Below are positions 8,724-16,721 of a DNA stretch of 64,000 bases, piece after piece. How positions within the stretch are numbered: position 1 is the stretch's first letter; each line of letters starts with the position of its first letter. The DNA comes from Pelobacter sp. UBA6093. Lineage in GTDB: Bacteria; Desulfobacterota; Desulfuromonadia; Desulfuromonadales; Syntrophotaleaceae. The position numbers were made by a program, and so were the translations under genes. The notes beneath the pieces are model-generated. The model was not told where the DNA came from and searched no databases. It worked only from the letters and a program-made list of their open reading frames with translations. The stretch is from the NCBI GenBank assembly GCA_002435955.1, contig DIWZ01000005.1:1-64000 (forward strand), read 5' to 3'.

Positions 8724-10094
8724 TCAGCCACCCCCCGGCAGTTTCGCCTGTGTGCGCGCCAGCGCGCGGTCCAGGCGCGCCAACAGTTCCTGGATTTCCT
8801 GGCGGGTAATGATCAGCGGCGGGGCGATCATGACGTGATCGCCTCGCAGACCGTTGATCGGCCGTCGCGGATAGACGATCAGGCCTTCATCGTAGGCCTC
8901 GTCGGTCAATAGATAGTGCACGTTACAGGCTGGCGGAAACGGTTCGCGGGTCTTGCGGTCCCGTACCAGCTCGATGGCCATGTGCAGCCCGCAGCCGCGC
9001 ACCTGGCCGATGAACTCGTAGCGTTGTTTGAGGCGATCCAGGCCGCGTTTCAAGACTTGTCCCATGAGGGCGGAATTCTCCGACAGCCGGTTTTCGATGA
9101 TCACGTCCAGCACTTCGAGCCCCACGGCGCAGCCCATGGGGTTGCCGGCCAGGGTATGTCCGTGGGCGAAACCGCCGTGTGCCAGCATCTCCTCCACATA
9201 TTCGGTACGCGCGGCGATGCCCCCCAGCGGATAATAGCCGGAGGTCATGCCCTTGGACATGACCACGATGTCGGCATCGACGTTCCAGTGTTCGTAGGCG
9301 AACAGCTTGCCGGTGCGACCAAAGCCGGTCATCACTTCGTCGAGGATGAGAAAGATGCCGTACTTTTTGCAGATGTGCTGGATTACTTCGAAATATTTCG
9401 GATGGGGTACTGCCGCTCCGGTGCTGGCGCCGCCGATCGGTTCGGCGACGAAGCCGGCAATGCTGTCTGGTCCCTGCTCAAGTATGACCTTTTCCAGTTC
9501 CCAGGCGCATTCCAGGTTGCAAACCGGTTTTTTGTGATAGGGGCAGCGATAGCAGTAAGGCGCCTGAATCTTAGGAAAGGCCTGAATCATCGACCGGAAG
9601 GGGATTTCCAGGGGAGCATAGGTGGTCAGCGACAGCGCCCCCAGGGTCGAGCCGTGGTAGGAAGGTCGGCGGCTGATGAACTGCAGCCGCTGTTTCTGGC
9701 CACGGTTGAAAAAGTATTGACGGCACAGCTTGATGGCCGCCTCCACCGCTTCGGAACCGCTGGAGACGAAAAAAATTCGTTGCAGATGCGGCGCCAGGTG
9801 CTCCACCAAAGCCGCGGCGTAACGATGCGCCGGCTTGTTCTCGAACTGGGTGCGATAAGCGAACACCGCCTTGCGCGCCTGATCGGCAAGCCGGTTGGCA
9901 ACCCGGTGGTTGCCGTGGCCGATGTTGCAGGTCACCGCACCGGAACTGCCATCGAGGTATTGCTTGCCGGTATGATCCCAGATATAGATGCCTTCGGCCC
10001 GTTCGATGAAGGGCAGTTGACGACGCGACTGGTAAAACAGGTAGTCGGTCCGGAAGCTCTCCAGGGTGGCCATCGGCACAGTTGTTTCGCTCAT
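8724..10094 (-). CDS. Class III PLP-dependent aminotransferase
   Basis: 456 residues. Fold-type I class III hallmarks: FVSSGSEAVEAAIKL (phosphate-binding loop), RPSYHGSTLG, ILDEVMTGFGRTG (Asp contacting PLP nitrogen) and VMSKGMTSGYYPLGG, where the Lys forms the Schiff base. A four-Cys insert, YCYRCPYHKKPVCNLEC, is also present in the neighbouring gabT-like protein. These enzymes transaminate omega-amino acids, taurine, beta-alanine or similar substrates. AAGGAGGAAG precedes the ATG. The MITE at 10111-10273 separates it from gabT. Confidence 0.9.
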   Translation of the reverse strand: MSETTVPMATLESFRTDYLFYQSRRQLPFIERAEGIYIWDHTGKQYLDGSSGAVTCNIGHGNHRVANRLADQARKAVFAYRTQFENKPAHRYAAALVEHLAPHLQRIFFVSSGSEAVEAAIKLCRQYFFNRGQKQRLQFISRRPSYHGSTLGALSLTTYAPLEIPFRSMIQAFPKIQAPYCYRCPYHKKPVCNLECAWELEKVILEQGPDSIAGFVAEPIGGASTGAAVPHPKYFEVIQHICKKYGIFLILDEVMTGFGRTGKLFAYEHWNVDADIVVMSKGMTSGYYPLGGIAARTEYVEEMLAHGGFAHGHTLAGNPMGCAVGLEVLDVIIENRLSENSALMGQVLKRGLDRLKQRYEFIGQVRGCGLHMAIELVRDRKTREPFPPACNVHYLLTDEAYDEGLIVYPRRPINGLRGDHVMIAPPLIITRQEIQELLARLDRALARTQAKLPGGG

Positions 10095-10110
10095 CTTCCT
10101 CCTTTATGCC

Positions 10111-10273
10111 TAGTGTCCTGTTTGGTTAATCGCGTCAATTAATTTTGCGGCATTTTGGTCGCTGTCAAGGCGCGCCGACGCAGGTCTAGCCAGCCCTAAA
10201 CCGAGGAGGCGTAACGCAGACAGCGGCCAAAAGGACCAGAATTAGAAGACACGATTAACCGCACAGGGCACTA
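10111..10273 (-). mobile_element. MITE-like element, copy A (163 bp, long terminal inverted repeats)
   Basis: By base-by-base reading the element is the exact reverse complement of 38242-38404. Its two ends are imperfect inverted repeats of about 55 bases, beginning TAGTGTCCTGTTTGGTTAATC and TAGTGCCCTGTGCGGTTAATC; both junctions read CTAG. It carries no coding frame. Its terminal CTA on the + strand provides the TAG stop codon of the gabT-like gene, so insertion reshaped or coincides with that gene's end. A non-autonomous element moved by a transposase in trans is the simplest reading. Confidence 0.82.
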
Positions 10274-11617
10274 GCTCGGCAGGACCACCTGCAACGACTC
10301 GGCGATAATCTCTGCGGCCCGCTCCAACTGGGCGCCGGTCACCACCAGCGGCGGCAACAGACGCACCACGTTGCTGAAAATACCGGCGCCCAAGACCAGC
10401 AGACCGCGTTTGCGGCACTCCCCGATCATAGCGGCGGCCAGCTCCCTGGCGGGCTCGCGGGTGTGCGGATCGGCGACGAATTCCACCGCCACCATGGCTC
10501 CCAGGGAGCGGATATCCCCCATTTGCGGATAGTGCTGCTGCAGCTCTTGCAGCCTGCCGGTCAGCAGCTGGCCGATCCGCCGCGCGCACCCGCTCAGGTC
10601 TTCTTTCTCCAGGGCTTCGATGGTGGCCAGGGCCGCGGCGCAGGACACCGGATTGCCGCCGAAAGTCCCGCCGATACGGCCCGGGGTCGGTGCATCCATG
10701 ATCTCGGCCTTGCCCACCACGGCGCTCAGCGGCAAACCCGAAGCGATGCCCTTGGCGAGGGTCAGCAGGTCGGGGGTAACGCCGAAATGCTCCGAGGCGA
10801 ACATGCGACCGGTGCGGGCGAAACCGGTCTGCACCTCGTCGACAATGAGAACGATACCGTGCCGGTTGCAGATGGCCTGCAGGCCGGGCAGAAACTCCTT
10901 CGGCGGCACGATAAAGCCGCCCTCCCCCTGCACCGGTTCGATCACCATGGCGGCGATATGGGAAGGATCGGCCTCGGTAACGAAAAACCGTTCGAAATGC
11001 TCCAGGCAGGCCAGGCCGCACTGCGGATAGGTGGCACCGAACAGGCAGCGATAGCAGTAGGCCGAAGGCACCTTGTACACTTCCGGCGCGAAGGGTCCGA
11101 ACTGGTGTTTGTAGGGTTTGACCTTGCTGGTCAGCGTCATGGTCAGCAGGGTGCGACCGTGAAACCCGGCCTCAAAAGCGATCACGCCCTGCCTGCCGGT
11201 AAAGGCGCGGGCAATTTTCACCGCATTTTCCACCGCTTCGGCGCCACTGTTGACGAACATGGCCTTTTTCGGGCCCTCGCCGGGAGTGATCCGCACCAGC
11301 TTTTCGGCCAGTTGTACGTAAGACTCGTAGCCCGCCACCATGAAACAGCTGTGCAGCAGTTTCCCCGCCTGCTCCCGGATCCGCTCCACCACCCCGTCCG
11401 GACAGTGACCTGCGTTCACCGCACCGATGCCACCGTAAAAATCGAGATAGATATTGCCGTCCACATCCCGGATGGCCGCACCGCGCGCACTTTCAATAAA
11501 AACCGTCGCCAGATTGGGAATCCCCCTGGCCACGTAACGGGCTTTTTGTTCCATCAATTTTTCGGTTGCGGCACCCGCTTGCGCATGAATTTTGGGTAAT
11601 TCGTCGCCCTTCAGCAT
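10271..11617 (-). CDS. gabT: 4-aminobutyrate-type aminotransferase
   Basis: 448 residues with clear GabT-family features: YLDFYGGIGAVNAGH, FVNSGAEAVENAVKIAR, FEAGFHGRTLLTMTLT, MVIEPVQGEGGF, LIVDEVQTGFARTGR and LTLAKGIASGLPLSAV (Schiff-base Lys). It transfers the omega-amino group of GABA or a related omega-amino acid to 2-oxoglutarate. A Cys-rich insert (YCYRC...YPQCGLAC) matches the neighbouring aminotransferase. The TAG stop lies in the CTA end of the MITE. AAAGGGCG precedes the ATG. Exact substrate is uncertain. Confidence 0.9.
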   Translation of the reverse strand: MLKGDELPKIHAQAGAATEKLMEQKARYVARGIPNLATVFIESARGAAIRDVDGNIYLDFYGGIGAVNAGHCPDGVVERIREQAGKLLHSCFMVAGYESYVQLAEKLVRITPGEGPKKAMFVNSGAEAVENAVKIARAFTGRQGVIAFEAGFHGRTLLTMTLTSKVKPYKHQFGPFAPEVYKVPSAYCYRCLFGATYPQCGLACLEHFERFFVTEADPSHIAAMVIEPVQGEGGFIVPPKEFLPGLQAICNRHGIVLIVDEVQTGFARTGRMFASEHFGVTPDLLTLAKGIASGLPLSAVVGKAEIMDAPTPGRIGGTFGGNPVSCAAALATIEALEKEDLSGCARRIGQLLTGRLQELQQHYPQMGDIRSLGAMVAVEFVADPHTREPARELAAAMIGECRKRGLLVLGAGIFSNVVRLLPPLVVTGAQLERAAEIIAESLQVVLPS

Positions 11618-12341
11618 CGCCCTTTTCCATGGTTATAAAATAAAAACGCCTATATGTATAAACAACGATAAATAAAGTATTATTGTTGAGGTTGTCTGTA
11701 TAAAAAAACTAGACCTTGCTAAAATACTATAAAAATCCAGTAACAGCTCTTTTATGCGAAGAATTTACAAGAAAAGCTGAATTGAACTTTAATAATTGAA
11801 TGTTGCCCCATTCAAAAAAACCATAACAGAATGCTCCATCTCTTCAACCACATTTTTGAAAATGCTGTCATCTCCCTATATTCATGTCAGGGCTACCCGG
11901 CAGCAGAGACCGGCCTAGCCAGGCAGCCGGAACCAACTCAACCGCCTTGGGCGGGGCACTCCCACGCTAATTTTCCTGACAAGTCAGGGCTGATGGGTTT
12001 ATAGAACAACGACAACTTCAGCTTCGCATTGAGCCAGTTCGATGCCTCGGACCATGACATTCCGCAGTAGACCAGGAATATCCATACACTGATATCGTGA
12101 CATAGGAAGAAGATAATGAAGATTGTAAAATTACCCGAAACGTCCCTGTAGCAAAGTTCTGAATACTTTCAACTATGTTAAAATTTAACCTGAAGCACAT
12201 TTTGCCCTTATGTTTATTTTGTAAAGTTAAAACAGCTGGCTTGAACATTAAGACATTATATCCATCCTGAGTTAACCAAGCCGGTGCGTTCGACAATTGC
12301 GGAATGAACGGTATATCCGACAGTTCCGGAAAGAATTAACC
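11618..12341. other. AT-rich intergenic region with a GC-rich structured segment
   Basis: No convincing gene in about 720 bases between divergent genes. The part next to gabT (11635-11830) is AT-rich and must hold its promoter. From about 11885 to 11990 a GC-rich block can fold: TGTCAGG near 11886 pairs with CCTGACA near 11970, CCTGACAAGTCAGG forms a second hairpin, and CCGCCTTGGGCGG a third. This could be a leader RNA or a repeat relic; it matches no riboswitch consensus I know. Confidence 0.4.
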
Positions 12342-14288
12342 ATGAGCAATAAGGCCCGAATAGTTGCCGCCCTTGGTGAGAGTCCGCTCCTCTTGCCGTC
12401 CCTTTTGAATGAGGCGCTCGCTGCCAACGACCGCGCGAAGTATCGCCTGACCCTCCTGCAGACAGCCAAATCCCATGCGGATTCCCCTGACGCGGCTTTC
12501 TCCGATCTGCACGCGGAACGACTGGCATGCGGCGTCGCGGATGCATCCTACGATGATGTCGTGGCAGAAAGCGTCAGGTGCGGACCGGACAACTATGCGA
12601 TGCCTCACGCGCGCGCGCTCTGCTCGGCACTGCATGATGACCTGCTGGCGATGATCGCCCCGTTCGAAGCAGCGCAAAAACCGGAGGCAGATCTGTTCAC
12701 TCAACGGTTGCAGGGAGTGTCCGGCGCGCCCTGGTGTGGCGAGGACGACACCGTTACCGGGACAGATATCGCGGCGCTGACTTCGGGGAACCCGGTCGGC
12801 GGCGACAGTCTGCATCTGCTTATCATGGAAATGCACAAAACATTGAACAGCCTACAGGCCGAGATCGCCACTGAGAGCGTTGACGGTGCGCTGACCTACG
12901 GGCTGCGGAGTGACGATCGAGCCTTGGTCGCTGCATTTATGAAAGGGCTTAACCGGACGCACGCCCTCAAATTCGAACATCCCGGCCTCGGCACCACCGC
13001 GACCAGGATCGATCGGAAGTTGATCATCCAGAATGATATCGGCACCACAGACGCACATGTGCTGGTAATCCATATCGAGGGAAATCGGGTGACGATGACC
13101 TACTCCGACAACCATCTTCTCCGCCTGCTTTTCTTCCAGGGGATGTTCGCCGACCGGGGCGTTGACTGGACGGATGTACGTTCCCTCACCGACCAGGCAT
13201 TCGAAGGAGGGGTCTACCACCTCTGCGTCGGCACCTACCAGGCGCGGAACAAGGGAGACCTCAAGGACTATCTGTCGCACCTCGGCTCCCGCCTGGTCTT
13301 TATGATCGATTGGAACCGGGCCCGCAAACGTCTGCAGCGTCTTGTGCCGAAGAAGGATGCACTTGCCCTGCTGTCCTGGAGCGCGGAAAACGATATCGGT
13401 CACATGGCCTTCCTCAAGGCGGGAGGCGAGCGGATGATCTTCGATGCACTGCAGTTCGTGGCCGGCGGAACCCTGACCTATGGCGTCACGCTGGCCGAAC
13501 TGCTCGGCAAGGATGCGGCGATAGCCTATCTTCGCTTCATCTTCAGGACCTGCGCCCGGGGTTTCCGCGACAAACGGCCGCTCGCCATGATCCACGATCA
13601 GGCCCGGGTGGAGCTATCCGGCTACTTCCGTAACGCCCAGCAGAACCTGCTGGATCTCGCCAGCAATCACGCCGCACTGGCCGTCGAGATCGCAACCAGG
13701 ATCCGCGATGGGCTCCTGACCTCGTCCGGCTCCGAAACTCTCCCGAGCTTTGAGCAGCTCGGCCGACGCGCCAAGGAATGGGAGCACAAGGCCGACGAAC
13801 TGGTGATTCGCGCCCGTGAGTTTGCCAAGCAATCGGAACAGGCGGATGCCATTCGTCAATTGCTCGAGGCTGCCGATGACATAACAGACGAGCTGGAGGA
13901 AGCGGTCTTCCATCTCACCCTGCTGAAACCGGAGGCGCTGGAGGAAGAAATTCGTCTGCCACTGGTCGCCCTGGCCCGCCTGCTCGTCGAGGGGACCCAG
14001 GAATACCTGAAAGCGATCGAGAACGCACGGGGAATCCACCGCAGCGGTTCACCGGACGACAGGCACGATTTCCTGGAGTCCATTCACCGCATCATCGTCA
14101 TCGAACAAGAGAGCGATACGGTGGAACGCGCGGTGCGCAAAGCGCTACTGGTCGGAACCATGCTGGATTACCGGCAGACCCTGGTCATCGCCGAAAGCGC
14201 AAAGAAGCTGGAGTCAGCCGCCGATGCGCTGATGCATACCGGCATGATCCTGCGCGATCAGATACTCGGTCGGATTATGGAAAGTTAA
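12342..14288 (+). CDS. DUF47/PhoU-like C-terminal domain protein of unknown function
   Basis: 648 residues starting MSNKARIVAALGESPLLLP; the ATG has GGAAAG upstream, and an earlier ATG at 12297 is less well supported. The last ~200 residues are helical with WEHKADELVIRAREF, EAADDITDELEEA and IEQESDTVERAVRKALL, the pattern of DUF47 (PhoU-related phosphate transport regulators). The N-terminal ~430 residues contain TRIDRKLIIQNDIGTTDAHV and other conserved-looking stretches that I cannot assign. The stop is 4 bases before the PPDK-like gene, so the two are co-transcribed and probably work together. No signal peptide or membrane segment. Could regulate phosphate, or modulate the PPDK-like partner (inference). 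Confidence 0.82.
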   Translation: MSNKARIVAALGESPLLLPSLLNEALAANDRAKYRLTLLQTAKSHADSPDAAFSDLHAERLACGVADASYDDVVAESVRCGPDNYAMPHARALCSALHDDLLAMIAPFEAAQKPEADLFTQRLQGVSGAPWCGEDDTVTGTDIAALTSGNPVGGDSLHLLIMEMHKTLNSLQAEIATESVDGALTYGLRSDDRALVAAFMKGLNRTHALKFEHPGLGTTATRIDRKLIIQNDIGTTDAHVLVIHIEGNRVTMTYSDNHLLRLLFFQGMFADRGVDWTDVRSLTDQAFEGGVYHLCVGTYQARNKGDLKDYLSHLGSRLVFMIDWNRARKRLQRLVPKKDALALLSWSAENDIGHMAFLKAGGERMIFDALQFVAGGTLTYGVTLAELLGKDAAIAYLRFIFRTCARGFRDKRPLAMIHDQARVELSGYFRNAQQNLLDLASNHAALAVEIATRIRDGLLTSSGSETLPSFEQLGRRAKEWEHKADELVIRAREFAKQSEQADAIRQLLEAADDITDELEEAVFHLTLLKPEALEEEIRLPLVALARLLVEGTQEYLKAIENARGIHRSGSPDDRHDFLESIHRIIVIEQESDTVERAVRKALLVGTMLDYRQTLVIAESAKKLESAADALMHTGMILRDQILGRIMES

Positions 14289-14292
14289 CCAC

Positions 14293-15897
14293 ATGAAACC
14301 TGACGGCATTTTCAATATCGCCCCCCAGGCTGCGGGCGCCGCAAAAGGCAACGTGGCTGCCATGGGGATGAAAGCCTTTGACTTGTCACGGATGGCGAGA
14401 CTCGGGCTGCCCGTGCCACCCGCCTTTGTTTTGGGAACGGCCCATTGCCGACTGCGCAACCAGGATCCCGAACGCTACGGGAAAAATCTGCCCGCACTGC
14501 TGGAAGAGCAGCTGCATTGGCTCCAGTCCATCACGGGGCTCGGCTTCGGCGATACCCGCAAGCCGCTGCTGGTGTCCGTCCGCTCCGGCGCGCCGGTTTC
14601 GATGCCCGGCATGATGGATACGCTGCTCAATATCGGCCTTTGCGATACCACCGCCCGCGGCCTGCTGCGGATTACCGGCAATCCGCGACTGGTCTGGGAT
14701 TCCTACCGCCGCCTCATCCAGAATTTCGCCGAAGTAGTCTTTTCAGCACCCCGGCAACCCTTCGCCGAGGCGCTCGATGCGATACTCACCCGCGAGTGGG
14801 TGGGCCGTTTGCAGGACCTGGACTATCTGAATCTGGCCGAACTCACCCAAACCTACCTGCGGCTGTACGACGAGCTGACCGGCAGGTCGTTCCCCCAGGA
14901 CCCGTTTGACCAGCTCGAGCTCGCGGTGCAGGCGGTTCTTGCCTCGTGTACCTCGCACCGCGCTAAAGAGTACCGCCGCCTTTACGGGCTGACCGATGAT
15001 CTGTGCACAGCAGCCACCATCCAGCAGATGGTGTTCGGCAATGCGGGAGGGACGTCGGGTGCTGGGGTCGGTTTCACCCGCGACCCGGATACCGGCGAAA
15101 ACAGGCTGTACTTCGATTTCCTGTTCAACAGTCAGGGAGAAGATATCGTTTCCGGACGCACCATCGGCTCCGATGCACAGCGGCTGTTTTGGGCCCTGCC
15201 GGAAACCGAGCAGATATTGCTTGATATCTGTGCCGCGCTCGAGCAGGAGTACGGCGATGCCCAGGAGTTCGAATTCACCCTGCAGAACGGTATCCTCTAC
15301 CTGCTGCAGACGCGGACTGCCAAGAGGACGCCATGGGCGGCGTTGCGGATTGCGGTGGAACAGGTCGGAGAGGGGATTATCGGGAAAAGCGATGCCCTTG
15401 CCCGTCTCAGTGGCCTTGTCCTGGGCGACATTCAGCGGCAACGGTTGTCCCTGGAGGAGAAACTGCCGCTGTGCCAAGGTCAGCCGGCGGGTATCGGCGT
15501 GGCCGCAGGTCCCCTCGCCCTCGACATGGAAGCCGCCCGACGTTTTTCCGAACAAGGGCGGCCGGGTGTGCTGGTTCGTGAAGAAATGGCCACGGCCGAC
15601 ATCGCCGAAATTGCCCTCTCCGCCGGAGTGCTGACGGCCCGGGGAAATCGCACGTCTCACGCGGCGGTAGTGGCACGGCAGCTCGGCAAGGCATGCATTA
15701 CCGGTTGCAGCACTTTAGGGATCGATCCGGCACGCCGGGTAGTTAAGTTCGGTGATCGGTTCCTGACGGAAGGGGAATGGATTACCCTTGACTCCAACAC
15801 AGGGCGGGTCTTCGCCGGCGAAGCATCAGTAGTTATCGACTATCCGATCCAATGGCTCGCTGAAGTCGAAAAATGGCGTCAATCGACGGATCATTAA
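14293..15897 (+). CDS. Pyruvate phosphate dikinase-like protein lacking the PEP-binding barrel
   Basis: 534 residues against ~880 for full PPDK. The N-terminal ATP-grasp region is recognisable: KGNVAAMGMKAFDLSRM, LVSVRSGAPVSMPGMMDT, NAGGTSGAGVGFTRDP, GEDIVSGRT and EFEFTLQNGILYLLQTRTAKR. The phosphohistidine swivel domain follows, with TARGNRTSHAAVVARQLG and the phosphorylatable His456. The TIM-barrel PEP/pyruvate domain is absent; the frame ends normally soon after the swivel domain. It could therefore phosphorylate its own His from ATP but needs another acceptor. The 4-base spacing to the DUF47 gene suggests a functional pair. Confidence 0.88.
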   Translation: MKPDGIFNIAPQAAGAAKGNVAAMGMKAFDLSRMARLGLPVPPAFVLGTAHCRLRNQDPERYGKNLPALLEEQLHWLQSITGLGFGDTRKPLLVSVRSGAPVSMPGMMDTLLNIGLCDTTARGLLRITGNPRLVWDSYRRLIQNFAEVVFSAPRQPFAEALDAILTREWVGRLQDLDYLNLAELTQTYLRLYDELTGRSFPQDPFDQLELAVQAVLASCTSHRAKEYRRLYGLTDDLCTAATIQQMVFGNAGGTSGAGVGFTRDPDTGENRLYFDFLFNSQGEDIVSGRTIGSDAQRLFWALPETEQILLDICAALEQEYGDAQEFEFTLQNGILYLLQTRTAKRTPWAALRIAVEQVGEGIIGKSDALARLSGLVLGDIQRQRLSLEEKLPLCQGQPAGIGVAAGPLALDMEAARRFSEQGRPGVLVREEMATADIAEIALSAGVLTARGNRTSHAAVVARQLGKACITGCSTLGIDPARRVVKFGDRFLTEGEWITLDSNTGRVFAGEASVVIDYPIQWLAEVEKWRQSTDH

Positions 15898-15908
15898 AAA
15901 ATTGATGC

Positions 15909-16241
15909 TCAACGCAGAAGCACGTAGATACAAATTCCAACCGAAATAACAGACAGCCCAAGCGAAACAAGTATCATGGCTTTATAGGCAGCGACCTGCT
16001 TGCGGCCTGCTTGTGCCGCGCTCTCAATATCCAGGATGGCTTGCTGGAGCTTATTTGCAAGCACTTGAATAGACTGTGCATTTTGTGTAGCGGCTGATTG
16101 AAGTTCTTCAATTTGCCTGGATACCACCGGATCTGATTTGGCTGTTTCCGGTTTGGATGTAAAGGCCGGAATTGCAGCCGCAGCAATCTGTGTCAGATAC
16201 GGCATGACAGCTTTGATGATCGACAATACCTCTATTGCCAT
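15909..16241 (-). CDS. Small coiled-coil protein with C-terminal membrane anchor
   Basis: 110 residues. The N-terminal half has a hydrophobic, Ala-rich segment (IKAVMPYLTQIAAAAIPAF). The middle, VVSRQIEELQSAATQNAQSIQVL through ILDIESAAQAGRKQ, has heptad-like spacing suggestive of a coiled coil. The C-terminus AYKAMILVSLGLSVISVGICIYVLLR is a single transmembrane helix. The ATG is followed downstream by an 11-base gap to the end of the convergent PPDK-like gene. No family recognised. Confidence 0.68.
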   Translation of the reverse strand: MAIEVLSIIKAVMPYLTQIAAAAIPAFTSKPETAKSDPVVSRQIEELQSAATQNAQSIQVLANKLQQAILDIESAAQAGRKQVAAYKAMILVSLGLSVISVGICIYVLLR

Positions 16242-16721
16242 TGCTTACTTTCCTCCATTGCAGTTTCCGGGATGCCCAAGGTGGAGCCGGTCTACCAAAG
16301 GATTTAGCAGGTGGTGGGCATCCCCTCAGCCCTTCCCGGGGGCTGGCGAACATGCACAGTACCTTTGCCATCTGCTGTTCCTTTCCCGCGCAACACGACT
16401 GCCAGGTTGCTGACAATCTGCCTGAAAATGTTTCCAGCTAACAACAAGCCTATCGTACCCGCCTTTTCATGCAACCTTCCAGGCAACAAGGCTGACGCAT
16501 CCCGGACAGCAGCCAAGCCTGCCATCAGCGAAAATTCCAAAAAGTATTAAGGCAGAGTTCCCGATAAACTACCCTGCCCGTTTGCTGTATAATACCTTGC
16601 AGGATCCTGGCGACAGGATCATCCCGCTTGCTTGGATTTTGTTTTGCCAGGGATTCGCGCGGAAGGCAATCCCTCGGCGGGAGGCAATTGAACCCAAGAC
16701 GTACGTTGCATGAGGGCCCTC
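16242..16721. other. Intergenic region with R1 hairpin
   Basis: No supported gene in 480 bases. It holds an R1 repeat inside a 10-bp inverted repeat (16269-16324), a TATAAT hexamer at 16588-16593 without a good -35, and the ribosome-binding region of the SLC13 carrier gene. Confidence 0.5.
16269..16324 (-). repeat. Interspersed repeat R1, copy 1, nested in a perfect 10-bp inverted repeat
   Basis: GGGATGCCCA at 16269-16278 pairs with TGGGCATCCC at 16315-16324. The loop carries the R1 core as its complement (GGTCTACCAAAGGATTTAGC...). The R1 core CACCTGCTAAATCC(T)ATGGTAG recurs at 35901, 40630, 42087, 46909 and 50112. Confidence 0.75.

Noticed and set aside
10463..11599. 378-codon plus-strand open frame
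   Set aside because: Antisense to gabT; no start site or motif support.
12018..12296. 92-codon minus-strand open frame between gabT and the DUF47 gene
   Set aside because: No ribosome-binding site, composition unlike a gene, low-complexity middle.
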